Notes: generated by a model not told the origin, from the letters alone. A stretch of DNA of 64,000 nucleotides from Pristionchus mayeri (GCA_036245805.1 BTRK01000006.1:49965257-50029256); one strand, 5' to 3'; shown: positions 35,995 through 59,611, counted from the stretch's first letter. Numbers and translations: made by a program.

Positions 35995-37291
35995 GCTTTT
36001 CCCTCGGAGTAATGCACCCGCGGGATGAGATTGAATTTGCAAAAAATACATGGCAGAATTGGGAAAGTCGACGTGCTTTTTAGGAAGATATTACATGCTT
36101 GCATTTACAAAATGGAGAACTCATCGGATGCTTGCACTCTTCCTTCTTGCTGCTCCTCAATATGTGTCAGAATCCGGTCCGCCATCTCAAGGTGGTCCTT
36201 TCCATATGAGAGCGAGAAAGAGTGCTAGAGGTCGAGAAGCACATTCTCATCATTCCACATACTTTCTCGTATCTCGACCAGTGTAGAGATTGCGTGTAAT
36301 GAAGATAAGAGGATGCTCGTGTTTCGAACTTTAGTCCTTTCCTGGTGTAAGGGAAAGAGCGCGCCTAAGCGCTGAATTGCACGCAGAATTCGTGCAAAAA
36401 GGCAGCATCTGGGCGTGCATCGCGATTTATGCAGATTGGCCCCCTTACGTCTTTGTCGAGAGAGTTGCCTCTGCAGATTCCTGAGGTCATCGACGATTCA
36501 GCAGCTTTACGTATTTTTAAGGATGCGCCCTGATTTATCAGTGCTTTTCTTATCTAGTGAGGCTTATGTGGTTAGACGCATCTCTGAGAATCGATTAGGA
36601 TTCGCTCAATGGTTTCGCTACCAGGCAAGAACGGGCGCTAATACGATATCACTTCTGTTGGTCTGAAGAGTTCGGCTGACTAATAGAAGTCTTGTTGACG
36701 CTTAAACTTTGGATCTGGACGCTCTCTCAGGGGCTTTTCATTGCGAGCACTCATCTGGCCTATTCACCTATATATTTTCCCCCAGTCTTTACTCAGTCCG
36801 CGTTCCCATCTCTCTCCATGAGCTGAGCATTATTAAACTCGTGCGCGGGGCCCTCAATCGCGCTTGTTTTGAGAGTACACAGGCTCCAGGTTCACTCAAC
36901 AACTAATAAAAGTGTGAGGCCGTCTACGCGAGCTTACTGGAAAATACGTGTGAAATCATGGACCATGGGAGCATTTCATCATTCGAATCACTTCTTGCTT
37001 TGCCACAGCGAATTGCGATTTGTTCACGCATTTGAGAGTGAAAATGTATTGGCTAAGTAAATATATATCACTTTGGATTTGTCCTGACGAAATTGTACAG
37101 CTATTTGCCTCTGATAGTGCGGAATACATTACGTATCTGCCTCTCTCTGTACACATATTTGACACTCTCGAACTGTAAGTTGGGCTGTACTGCTCGGGGA
37201 AAAACAAAGTGTCTACTATCGTATTAGACCCTCTTCTCCTAGTTCTAATTAGGTTCGCTGTTCGGAGGGCCCGCTCACGGTGCGCTTTCAG

Positions 37292-37292
<1 letters not shown>

Positions 37293-37330
<38 letters not shown>
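37293..37330. repeat. (CT)n microsatellite
   Basis: About 38 bases of CT repeat in the intergenic DNA upstream of the amine receptor. Confidence 0.9.
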
Positions 37331-37333
<3 letters not shown>

Positions 37334-37958
37334 GTCCTCGATCATTTGATGATGACAAGTTAAGAGAGCAGTGCTGTCTTTTCATGCGCCGAAGCCCGAA
37401 CAGCCCCGGACTGTCCGTAAATACCATTCAGACCGATAAGTGCCCAGTCACAATTGGCGCCTATTATCGTGGAAGCGAAACGGTTTCGACCAGCTACCAC
37501 GAGACTCCTTCCAGAAAGTGATGTAGCAGGAACATAGATGACAGATCTGTGGAGTCCTCCGGAAAACAAGGCAGACTGTCTGTGGGAAGGAGGGATCATC
37601 TCTCCTCCCCTTTCTCTCTCCCCCTATTATGCCTCGGCATTGTATCCCTTTCGCACGGGGGGCTCAGACGCCCCTGTTGTCCCGATGCTCTGATGGGTGA
37701 ACGACGACGTGAAGATTCCAAGGAGCTGCTTCAACTACTTCTCCTTGCCCATCCTCCCCTGCTCCGGCCCGGTCCCTCTCCTCCCCCTAGTGCTACTTCT
37801 CTCAGTCTGTGTGGTGGTGAGAGAAGAGGGCGGGGCTATCCTCATTAGAGCCCTCGAGTCTCCTCACGAAAGGCGTCCGAGGAGTAGTAGGAAAAGAGGA
37901 ATAAGGAGGAAAAGCCGCGCGTCCGACCACTGCGACACTCGCGACCGCTGCAGCAAGG

Positions 37959-48949
<10,991 letters not shown>

Positions 48950-51900
48950 TCTTTGATCTTTGATCTCTAGTCTATGTCACTTCTCAATTGTGTCTAGTCA
49001 CCATTCACGGGTTCCCAATGTGTTGTCCTACCCGATGCTCCCCCTCTCACTTATTCTCAGAGAGTCCGATACTTGTCCTTATCCCGCCTTGGTGCCAAAG
49101 CTCTTAATTCCGCGTGTCCTACTACTCTCTCCCCCTATCAACCGCCTCGCTTCCTAGTGCTAGTCGACAGCGCTATTGTAACAATTGCCATCGAACACGC
49201 GCCCTTTTTCGCACCCAAGGGCGTTAAGATGAAGAAGGAACTCTCCATGACGGGTCGGGTCGGAGATCCTGCTCGCCTTGAAGCGAACGTCCCCGAGCCG
49301 CAAACAGTGTCATTTACCGTGCCCTTCACTCGATTGAATCGATCGACAAAGTACAGCATTGATATCATCCCCTCCCCTCTACTTGCTATGCTAATAGATA
49401 ACAGCGAAACCGGTGACAACGGGGCGCTCTGTTGTATGCAGTGTGAAAGGATTTTTTGCCACCCTCCCGTTTAATTTGCCCTTCGCCATTACCTGGATGT
49501 TGTGAGTATTCATTCGGTGCTACGCAGAACTGATAAAACTTGTACGATTGGCCGAGTATGCAAACACAGTTGATAAGATTATCGATTGATGCTGATGAAA
49601 GACGCAAGTGAAACCGATCAGAATCCGCCAGCTCCTAATTGATTTGAATTGGAGTTCCGGATCCCATTCTACAAACTCTAGAGTGCGCAATGAATGAAGG
49701 TATTGCGAAATCATTTCTAGATAAATACTGAGAACACAGTGGAATAATAAAACATGTATGATCAGATTATCGTCCTGACGAATCTGACTATGGAACAAAG
49801 AGAGATGGAAGATCGATGGGAAGGGCGCGGAAGTTGTCACAACACAACACGGAATAGATGTGGTGTCCCAGTCAAAACAGAACACCAAGTAGTCGGCGGT
49901 GCACTCTGTAAACATGCACACATTCCTGGCTAACGAAAAGTTTCGAATATCTAGTACCAAAATATACCGAGATCAGTCAAATGCCAACTGTTAGCGATCA
50001 TCTAAAAGGTTAGTGATCTATCTGATTTATCGCAAATTTGCATCCCCATTTGATCCCTGGGATGGCGCGCGCGAGATCCTTTCCTCTTACCTCACTCATT
50101 ATCGCCTCCTCCCTCCCTCCCGCTCATTTTCTTCCCCCCCGCCTCTCCCTCCCCTCCTCCCGGCTCTCTCCCCTCCCCTCCCAGCTCTCCTCCGCCTCGT
50201 CTCCACCACTCGCCCCGCCCTCGTGGTCCGGTCGCATAAAAGGGCGCCCAGCCCCCCTTCCAGCATATCAGTCGTCCACCTCACTCCTATCAGTCTACGA
50301 TCTCTTACCTCTCACCTCCCCTCCCTCTCGCCTCCCCTCCCCTCCCCCTGTAAGCCGTCCCTTCTCCGCTCCAGTCGTCATTGTCTAAACTGAAAGTACT
50401 ATGACACTGAAGCGAGATGGTACGGCACAGGGTGGAAGAGGGGACAGAGAACAGCTAGCCAAATGTTGCCAGTTGGAGAGGGGGGGAGGGAAGGAGTCAA
50501 TCGATAGGTTAGGCATACTCGACAGGTCGACACACACTCTTCTACTCTTCTCTCCCTCTCCCTCTCCCCTCTCTCCCTCTACCCCATCACCCCTTCCTCT
50601 CCCTCGTCTCTCTCCCTCTCTCCGATCAATCGCGGGGTTCGCTATCGTTTACCACTCTCTGAGTCGTCATCGTCCGGGATTTTCCGCCCATTGTCACAAT
50701 GACACTCAAGCGAATGGTGAACGCCGGCTCCGGCTCCGGGCCCTGGCCCATACCCCATCTTTTTGTACCACACTTTTTGGTGCAACAACCTATGGTACCA
50801 CAATGAGACCCGCTCGGCCCTGAACAGTTCCCAGGTGACATTGTCGAGATTCGAAGGCGCACTATGACACCTGGGCGAACTGTCCAGGCGGGGACTCGCA
50901 GTGTCCCAAACCCTCGTCACATCACCAACCCCTTCAACAATGTACCCCAATCTCCCTGTGAATCATATTTGATATGAAAAGTGAGTCTGTTTCGTAGGCA
51001 ATCATGAACTTTGTCGATATATTCTCTCTCCCTCCCTACTATCTCTTTGCCTTCCCTCGCAACAGAGGTGAGAGTTGTTCTTCTTATCGCCTGCTCTCTC
51101 TCTCTCTCCTGGTTTCCTGATCTCATCGGCTTCCCGAACTTTCGCAACAAAGAGAGCGCACATTGCTCAGAATAATTATCTAAAGTGGATCAGAACATAA
51201 CAGCAGGGGACTAGGATCGGGTAAGATCGCGGCCCAGAGGGCAAGGGGGTATTTGACGCGCAATCGGGTGCAGAGAGTGGAGTAATCGAGGGGAAAATGT
51301 GTTGCGCTGATCCTCTAAGGCCTTGAGCAGAAGGGATGGATGGCAAGGTACAGCCAGATAGGAGAAAGGGACCAGCCTAAAAAAATGATCAACTTAGTGA
51401 AAGTGCGAAATCCTAGCCGACCTTGGAACGTTCTGCGTAAATTTCTTCTGCTCTTCTACCCTATCTCTGTGTTTGATCATTGTTTCAGTACGGCCTTCCC
51501 CCTACCCGACCTTGATTGTTCTGCTAAAGCTTGGCAGAAAGTAATTGATCTAACTCGTTCCCTTTTCGAAATATCTGCAACTCGATGTTTGAGTAAGTGA
51601 TCACTTTTCCCAATTAACTCATAGTTTCCCATTTCGAGAAAGGCGTAACCTCTTCATCTGCATTCAAATGCGTTCTTTTCCATCTTTCATCATCTATATC
51701 TTCCCTTATAGTGACTCGCCCGCATAATGTCACCTAGGCAGCGCGCATCCATTCAGGGTCGGCAAATGTCTCTTCTCTTTCCTTACCCTTTACCCCCAAC
51801 CCCCGTCACCTCGACCCATTCGAAACAAAGATTGGGCGGGAAGGCTGAGCCGACTGTCTCAACCTGCCCGCTCATTCCCCCATCTCAGAAGGGGACCATT

Positions 51901-52348
51901 TGGCGCTGGCTGGTAAGGACAAAGGATGCGTTACTTGCCCTCTTCCCTCCCCTCCCTCCCGCGATTTTATCCCTAAGAAATCTCACTTCCCCTCCTGGGA
52001 GTAATGTTTACAGGAAGAGAGGGATAGTTAGAGCACTTCATTTTCTCACGTATTTATCCAAGAAAATGCGAGCAAAGGACATAATACATAAAGGAAGCCA
52101 GATAAAACCACAGATCAGCAATGAGAACATAATTTCGCTGATTAATTATGCGGAATGAAATTTCAATTGAGATAAGTAGATTGAAACTACCTTCCTAGAG
52201 ATCAAAGAACAGTAACGAAACAGTTGAGATGAGTGGTATGTACACGTAAAGCGATACGATAAAATGATTTGAAATAATTCGAAATTCGGGACACCATCTC
52301 ATCATTCTCAGGTTGAGAGGTTCATAGAATGAATGTATCTTCATCAGA
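48950..52348. other. Intergenic region between convergent genes
   Basis: The amine receptor (+) and the SXP/RAL-2 gene (-) both end here, so the region holds two 3' ends. Directly after the receptor stop come two GATCTTTGATC copies. C-rich DNA with a core-promoter-like site lies at 50234-50272. Two related ATGACACT(G/C)AAGCGA openings occur at 50401 and 50700; the second opens a 35-codon frame that I cannot assign. Confidence 0.5.
50234..50272 (+). promoter_or_regulatory. Candidate TATA plus initiator promoter
   Basis: A CATAAAAGGG box at 50235-50244 is followed 33 bases downstream by TCAGTC (A at 50270), within C-rich DNA. The spacing fits TATA-to-initiator geometry. No coding gene follows on the + strand, so if real it would drive a short or non-coding transcript. 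Chance occurrence is quite possible. Confidence 0.25.
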
Positions 52349-55300
52349 TCAGCTCCTTCTCGCCCTGGATCTTCTCAGTCTTCTCGTTTCGAGTCGGCGG
52401 GCGAATCCCAGGAGTTCTCTCTTGATAGCTGGGGACAGTCTCATTTGAGCCTGCTCATCATCGCGGGCGATTCGTCTAAGAGCCGCGCGCGCCTTCGGAG
52501 TCAGATGCTGCATCTCCTCCTCACGTGCCTGCAATTATTCCAAATTATCTAATTAGCCTAATTAGCGTAATTAGTACAGCCTGATAAATGTGTTTATTGT
52601 GATATCGGATTCAGTTAACCATTTATTTGTTGGCTTAGTCTAATTAGCGTACAATATGTGATTATTGTGATCGCTACCACTCATTGATTTATTGGCACTC
52701 CTTTGCTGGAGGAAGTTACAACGCATTCGCTGTTTTAATGACCTTTCTGTTGTTGTGCCCCCGCTTGCTGCAAAGTAAGGGAAAGTGCATGAAGCAACTT
52801 CCTTCTCAACTTTTTGCTTGGCTCATTTTCGAAATTGAGCGAGGTTTTTGCGTTGAACAAGTGATTGAAACTTTTCTCCAATCTCGCAAGTCCTCCCCTA
52901 GAATCATTCATCACTCGCTATCTCTTGATCTCGGGGCTCCCAGTTCTCTTTCGACGGGACAAAGAGGACAGAGGGAGAGGGAAGAGATGCACTCTGTGCG
53001 AGAGAGGGGGAGGCCCCTCTCACTCTCTGCCCCCGTAGAACCCAAGTGTAAACCGACGAGATCGCAACAGCCGTCCCGATTCAGCGAGAAATGAGGAAAA
53101 ATTGAGGTACTAGCAAGTGTGATTCGGGTTTGGAAAAAGTGGCCGTAACTCGTGTCATAATTTGCTACTTGTGAGTGTTCCTATTTTCGAGAATGGCTGA
53201 AAGCGAGCTAATTGAGTTTGCTTCAAGAGGTGGGATGGGCGAGTTCGAAACTGTCTTCAAACCTTGAGCGCCTTCTTCCTGTTGGTGGCCCAGTTGTTGT
53301 AGGCATCAAGTTGCTCACCGCTTAGAAGGGACACGGCTAGGAGGTGCACCTGGAAAGTTGCGAGACTTCGATAAATATTGAAACAATTGTCGTTAATCGT
53401 CCATTACTAGGATATTCTTCTGACGAGATAAATAATGAATGAATAAGTGAACAAAACAACGAGTTCAATAATATTAATACATTCATGTCACTCTTTCTTA
53501 GGCAGTGCTGTTTATATTCGATAACACGATTTGCTATGAACTTTCTGTTTTTCCAAATGATCTCATCACAGAGCACTTTTACAGAGGCACTCAAAGCCTT
53601 CCATTTCCGGGTGTGCGATCAATCAACGACTCCCATTGTTTTACCCACGGACTACTAGCGCAGTGTCAATCAACTCCACTCTAATATTCTCACTGTGCGA
53701 TCCCCGGCTCTTTTTTGGCTGAATGCCAGCAACAGTTGCTCTGAGAGATTTTGCTAATATGCAAGACAGTTTTCTCGTTAATAGGTCGGATGAGAACTAT
53801 GACGTGATGTATCAGCCTTTCATATATCAAAGGCGGCATGACGTCATAGTTCTCATCCGACCTAGTGTGTCGTTTTCCTTCAATCCCTCAACTCTCCCAT
53901 CTCGCACCCTCTTGTAGAATGCCGAACATGTTCTCAACCGGAAATAACCCGTGGCTCAGTCCCCACAGTAATTTGCTACACAGTGTTCCTATTTCGAGAA
54001 GGGCTGAAAGCGATCTAATTGAGTTCGCTTCAAGAGATCGCAAATAGGTTGCAAACCGAACCTTCCCAGCTCAGAGCGATTCCCAGGAGATATGAGGGTT
54101 GATTTGAATGACTGATATAGGAAAATTTTCGAGATGCCAAAAAAGGTCAAATTAGGTCGAACCTTTTCTGCTCGCAGCGACTCCGAGGGGATGTCGTCGT
54201 TGCTCCAGAGTCTCTCGAACTCCTGCCTCACTTTCGGTGGCACACCTTTAAGAAAAGGCGCGTCCGGCGTGTCGAAGTGCACGTTGAAATCGTCCGAGTA
54301 GTCGTTCTGGGAAAGATCAAAGATCAACTATCGCAATATGTTATTTTCAGCACTCTCCGCTCGCCAATTATCACTCAAACTGTCTATATTAGTGCTTTGG
54401 TATTTGAAGTCATCCAAATAGTCGTTCCATTGGATCTACGATCGTTGTATGCTTTGGAATCTCCGCTCCCAATAATAAACTGACGCTGTCAGTGCTCGAA
54501 ATTTGCCGTGGTCAGTTAATTGGTGACGAGATCGAAGATCAAAGATCGTAATAAATTCTTATTTTCAGCACTCCTCTCTCCAATTATCACTCAAAGTGAC
54601 GCTGTTAGTGCTCGAAATTTGCCGTGGTCGGATGATTTCGGGTGATAATCCCTTATCAGGAGGGCACTTAATTGTGCGAGCTTCGCAACATTGCTAATAG
54701 CGGCGGTGCGGCGCGGCGGCGCTTCGCCTTAGTGTTGTAAAGCCCCGTGAAGTAAGAGGCGAGGAATACTCTGATAAGGGTGGAGGAATTTCGAGAAAAG
54801 TGACGGCGGTGCAGGGACGCGTGATAAGAATGGGGGAGAGGGACCAGGGTTTGGGAGTGGATACCACGGTCTCTTATTTCTATACACTCTTGAAACTCTT
54901 GATCAACTGAGAGAGATTATCTAATGAGGAGATTGTGGTATCTTTTATTTAGCTCTGCTTCAGACTGACTTAATCCCGGCATGTTCAAGATATAATCCAT
55001 TTTGCAAACCATAGACCGAACCGTCTTGAAGTCGTAGTCGTGGAATTGTTGAGAGGACGACGCCGCTGCCGAGGATACTCCGGCTGCTGAAAAGGAATTA
55101 CTCAAAAACGGTTTCTGAGAGATGTTGAGGATATTGTCTGGGAAAACTAGTCGTTGGATACTCTTTCAAAAATTGTGCATTTGAATGAATCAGCCCATTG
55201 GATGGGATCGATGACTTGACCGCAACAATATCTTGCCTCTTCTCGAGTGAAGATCGGTGGGCTTGCGAGTGGTTGTTTGGAAGAAGATCCCGGCGTTCTC

Positions 55301-57874
55301 GTCCAGATTCTTCCTCTTGCGATCACGCAACAGCTCCTGAACAAACTCTATTGATTAGATTTCGAATTTAGGGTTATCGTCATAGTTGCCCACGCCGGCG
55401 GAGACCCCCATGACCCCCTACTCATGGTTCCGCACTGCGCCCCTCGAATAGTGGGGCGCAGTGCGGAACGACGTAGGTCATGGTCAAAAATCGATCGGTA
55501 GGTCAATGGTAGGTCAAGACTAGTTACCGTACCCAATCGATACTACAGTACTTCCAGATACCGTATATCACTACCGTAATCCCAAATTATCGCGAACTGA
55601 CTTTACTTTTAAAAAGCCCTGGTACAGTGTCTAATCGAGTATACTGTACCCAAGTCACTACCGTAACCCAGTTCCTTGGGTCAGATCCAGTTCCTTGGGT
55701 CAAACATTTTTCTAAAAAATTAAAATCGATCGTTAAATTATTTTTAAGTATCATACCGTATATATCATTACTGTATAATCATTTTATAATCGGTTTGGGA
55801 TTTTTAGAAAAAAATGTTTGACATTTTTAGAAAAATGTTTGACCCAAGGAACTGGATCTACCCAAGGAACTGGGTTACGGTAGTGACTTGAGTACTGTAT
55901 AATCGATTAGACACGGTACCAGGGCTTTTTAAAAATAAAGTCAGTTCGCGATAATTGGGGATTACGGTAGTGATATACGGTATCTGGGAGTACTGTACTA
56001 TCGATTGGGTACGGTAACTAGTCTTGACCTATCATTGACCTACCGATCGATTTTTTTTTCTATACGTCGTTCCGCACTGCGCCCCACTCATAGCTGTCCA
56101 GCAGTGGCGGCGACCTCGCAACCATGAACCCTGGGTCATGGATTTTTTGGCAGGTGGTGGGGAAACCTCAGTATTGCAAGTCAAGTCCAAGCTGACATAA
56201 CCTTCATCTTCTACAGTAACCCAACTTGTATTTGTCGGCTACCGTAACCCATACTATCGTAATCTGAGTACTGTACGCACACCAAAAAGTGGAAAAACAA
56301 TCGGGAGATGGCGGGCAAGGATCGGAAAACATTCACTGTCCTAGAGTATTCTGGTTACAGTAATCCAAATACAGTACCCTCAATAGCTATCGTAACTACC
56401 GTAATCTGAGAACTGTACTCACATAAAAATGTGGAAAAATAGTCCGTGAACGGCGGGTAAGGGGTGAAAAAGCCCGATTGTCGTACCGTAGCATGCTTAC
56501 AGTAACCTGACTACAGTACCCTCGCAAGCTATAATTGCCATCATGGACTGATTTTTTAAAATATTTTTTATACGGAATGATGGGACCATGTTATCGTTTT
56601 TCGAACTCTTCATCACTCACAACATCTCCATAGTCCTTGAACGCCGGACTGCCGATCTTCTTCAGCGATTTTGCGACCTGACATTATTTGTTGTTGGATT
56701 AGAACTCGATAAGCGGTTTAGCGAGCGAACTTCGACTCTCGACTAGACATCGAATAAGCAGGTTCAAAGAATTGTGTTTTGCCTCGAAACTAGGCCAGAG
56801 TTTATGTAACCAGAGCAAAAGTTCGACTAAACAGTTTGCAATTTCAGAACTGGTAAACCAAAGTGTTCCAAATCCATTACTTTCATATTGTTTTGTAAAA
56901 TGATACATGTTTTCCCCCAGAACTCACCTTTCCCTGTGTCGGAGCGGGGTCGTGGTAGTCGTAGTAATCATCGTTATGCTTCACCGTACTCGAGGCGATT
57001 CTGCGGTAGTTCGGAGTTGATGATGATTCGATTCTGAAATTTGAACCATTTACTTCAAATTTCCACACATTCTTATTCAATTTCTGTTTCTCGCTCGTAC
57101 AATAAGCTCTCTCTTTGCATGCACATTTAACCTCTATCGTTACTATTTTACCGTACCTCTCGGCCGAGCTGGGCTTGAATCTGCTCGGTCTTAGCGTTGC
57201 TGGAGGCACGAATCGTTGTCTCGCAATGGCAACCGTCGTTGTCGTCGTTGTCGTTGAGGTCGATGCCTCAGTGGTAGTCTCCTCATCGACTTTCTCCGTA
57301 TTCGATACCCCGCCGCTGGAGTCGTTGCCAGAGATGGGCTTTTCCACGGGAACCTGGTGCAAAATTTAAGAATATTTATTGATTGTTAACCTACGGCAGA
57401 ATCGGTTTCGAAGTCGGTTCCGAATTCGTCGAGCACTTTCAGAATTTCATCGGTCAACTCGATCTCCTTCTTGCAGGGAGCCCCGGGAACGTAATCTTTC
57501 CTAAATATTCATAGTTTCTCAATTCGTCTTTTCTCAATTCGTCTTTTCCAACAATGAAACATTGAAATCTGCAATGGGTTGCATCACTTCGCAATTTTAT
57601 GCAACACTGACCAATACTTTGAGAAATACGCAGAAATAAGAGGAGAGCGATTCAAGAAGTGCCCACAACTGTGAACTGCGCGACTCACCAGATCGCTTGC
57701 AGTTCCTCCTTAGCGAATTCAGGGAGGGACTCGTGATTGGGCGGGAGACCGCATCTCTGAAACACAAAAGTAGGCCAAATGATCATAGAAAGATGACCAA
57801 AGAATGAGTGCGTTTACCTTGTCGACTTGCGCCGACGCTCCTAATAACAACGCAGCAAGCACGACAATTTTCAT
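52349..57874 (-). CDS. Secreted SXP/RAL-2 (DUF148) family protein with long N-terminal part
   Basis: Eleven minus-strand exons: 57874-57818, 57756-57689, 57500-57395, 57353-57157, 57033-56928, 56677-56621, 55345-55216, 55086-55022, 54306-54163, 53349-53263 and 52528-52349; 398 residues. Residues 1-16 (MKIVVLAALLLGASAQ) are a signal peptide. A first acidic helical part (LPEFAKEELQAIWKDYVPG) is followed by a Thr-rich linker and a Tyr/Asp patch (DDYYDYHDP). The C-terminal 170 residues match SXP/RAL-2: PFLKGVPPKVRQEFERLWSN, then LSGEQLDAYNNWATNRKKAL, then LTPKARAALRRIARDDEQA, ending in a very Arg-rich tail. The family is nematode-only and usually secreted; its role is not settled. Typical members are about half this length, so the N-terminal half is an extension or a second gene joined in my model. 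Junctions of exons 7 and 8 rest on weak donors (GTCATC, GTTCGG) chosen by phase. Confidence 0.8.
53781..53868. mobile_element. MITE, family A
   Basis: In an intron of the SXP/RAL-2 gene. The arms TAGGTCGGATGAGAACTATG and CATAGTTCTCATCCGACCTA are perfect over 20 bases. This is the best preserved copy; the loop has ATATATCAAAGGCGG. Confidence 0.92.
55450..56088. mobile_element. 639-bp foldback element
   Basis: In intron 6 of the SXP/RAL-2 gene. Left arm 55450 to about 55720 and right arm about 55821 to 56088 are nearly perfect reverse complements: AGTGGGGCGCAGTGCGGAAC pairs with GTTCCGCACTGCGCCCCACT at the outer ends, and GGGTCAAACATTTTTCTA pairs with the inner right arm. The arms carry repeated TACCGTA/TACGGTA words. 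A smaller palindrome (TTCCGCACTGCGCCC with GGGCGCAGTGCGGAA, about 55428-55468) overlaps the left end. Such RNA would fold back in the transcript. Confidence 0.9.
56205..56530. repeat. Cluster of TACAGTA/TACCGTA words
   Basis: At least ten words such as CTACAGTAAC, CTACCGTAACC, GGTTACAGTAATCC and TACAGTACC within 330 bases of intron 6, adjacent to the large foldback. GTGGAAAAA and GCGGG(C/T)AAGG also recur at about 56290 and 56430, which suggests a diverged tandem unit of about 140 bp. Confidence 0.7.
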
Positions 57875-58220
57875 TCTGTAACATTGATATTGCTTGATCA
57901 ATCCAGAAAAAAAACAATCAAATAACAGCGCATTCAGAAACATCATACTATAGGGGAAATTCGCAACGAACGCTGGTGCGGAGGTGGAATTCGCGCATAG
58001 CGGAAGGAATGCTCGCGAGGAAGCGGTCTGGCCTTGCGTTTCAAGTGCCACTAAATAGTCCTGTGCATACAGTCTTGCAGTTCAAATCATACACAGTATA
58101 GACCATAGAACAGGGCTATATTAGACATAGGGAGCGGTTCTCAGTGCGTGAAGACAAGACTAATGAGGTACGCGATGAGGTCCAGCAAGTGGCCCTGCCA
58201 CCGAGCCCCTGCCATTGGGG

Positions 58221-58316
58221 ATGATCTTCGCGCACAAAAACCCGTCGCCGGACCGGTATCCGGGCCTGCATCTCCTCCCTCCTCTCTATGTCGCTCTCTC
58301 TCTCCCCTACCACGAG
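58221..58316 (+). CDS. Candidate single exon, unknown
   Basis: A 32-codon open stretch from an ATG to a perfect GAG/GTAAGT donor (reads MIFAHKNPSPDRYPGLHL then a hydrophobic LPPLYVALSL). It is GC-rich relative to its surroundings. No partner exon was found downstream and I do not recognise it. It could be a first exon or chance. Confidence 0.2.
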
Positions 58317-59248
58317 GTAAGTATTAGTATGCGACAGGCACAGGGGAAGCTATTAGAGGGAGGAAGATCACAATGGATATAGACATACACTTGAGATGAT
58401 GGGGCGATGTTTTGAGCAGCAAAACACGATCCCATTTGGGAACAAGTGCCGGCGTTCGGCCAACTAGTAAACAGCTCACGTGAAACACGGTTTATAAATA
58501 TGCCAGGGAGCAGCAATAATGCTATTAACGGACTTGGTAAAGTTCCGCACCACCCACGCCGTGTATCCGATCCGAGCATTAACTGTGTGTCTCGAGACCG
58601 AGCGGGTAACTCCTCCTACCATGCACTTAGTGCCATGACCTCTTCACCCCAGCGAGTAACTCGAGAGGAGCGAGGGCTTTTTAGCTAGTGAAAAGCTCCG
58701 GGCCCTACAAAATTAGGCTGGCGATACCTTGAACTTCTTTGTGGGACTGCTGAGTGAGAGTGTCCTGATTGACTCGACCTTGCCCAGCTTGTTCCTTCTT
58801 ATGCTCAGTAATCATCCCTCCCTCACTGCCTTATTCTTCCCGGAAAGGCGCTAGAAAGGTAGCATGACATGAGTAATTGACAGACTTCCTAGGAACTCGC
58901 GTCACCCTACAAAGCTGAAGGTTAGCTCAATCATGCCACTGCCGAAAGCACTTGACGGCTTAGAAAATCAGATCGGTACTTCCTGGAAAGAAGATGCCGA
59001 TGCGAAACAAGAAGATTCGTTTAAATTTAAAAAAATTCTAATTGATTTGTATGAACACGAACTTGTTTTGCGGGTGGCCATCGAACTCCCTCTCATTACT
59101 GACTATCGCCTAACTCCATTCTCACTTTTTGCTTTGTGTTATAGCTGTTGTATTCGCACTGAGTAGCCATTATCGAGCAAAACGAGAGTATGATGCAAGG
59201 AGACGGTTTCGATGGTCGCACGTAGCAAGAGGTCCACTCATTGAGGGT

Positions 59249-59379
59249 GCACTAGGTCGGATGATCACAGTAGGTTCCCAGAGTGTCAAAAATGATTCTG
59301 TGAAAGTTCTACAGAAGGGTCCATTTTTTGGTTATCATCTAGTAGGTTACCATTCGACGGTGATCATCCGACCTAGTGC
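59249..59379. mobile_element. MITE family A (131 bp) with 10-bp target duplication
   Basis: Ends GCACTAGGTCGGATGATCAC and GTGATCATCCGACCTAGTGC are perfect inverted repeats of 20 bases. The direct repeat CATTGAGGGT flanks the element at 59239-59248 and 59380-59389. The interior differs from the other copies, so this is a longer subfamily sharing the ends. A 9-10 bp duplication is typical of Mutator-like elements. Confidence 0.93.
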
Positions 59380-59518
59380 CATTGAGGGTGGTTCGGGTGC
59401 TTTCGTCGTTACTCGAGGAAACGAGTAGATGATGCAATGTGATGCGTCTCACTGAGGTCGGTTACATGATCGCTGCAACAGCAAGTCCTCGTGATGCTGC
59501 GAATATAATAACGCATTG

Positions 59519-59611
59519 GAGCAATCGTCTGACTCTCTTCAGTTTGCACGCTCTCTCGTCTCTCTGACCGGCGAGAGAGCTTGCAAATTGAAGAGAGTCA
59601 GACTATTGCTC
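59519..59611. mobile_element. Hairpin element family B with 8-9 bp target duplication
   Basis: GAGCAATCGTCTGACTCTCT pairs with AGAGAGTCAGACTATTGCTC, and the inner TTTGCACGCTCTCTCG pairs with CGAGAGAGCTTGCAAA. ACGCATTG flanks at 59511-59518 and 59612-59619, with one more G shared. The element is 93 bp and non-coding. An 8-9 bp duplication fits hAT or Mutator-like elements. Confidence 0.92.

Noticed and set aside
50013..50393. 126-codon Pro/Ser/Leu-rich frame
   Set aside because: Low-complexity C/T-rich DNA open in two plus-strand frames; no domain and no splice partners.
52684..53094. 136-codon + strand frame inside the SXP/RAL-2 gene
   Set aside because: It lies in an intron of the minus-strand gene, has low-complexity Arg/Glu content at its end and no recognisable domain.
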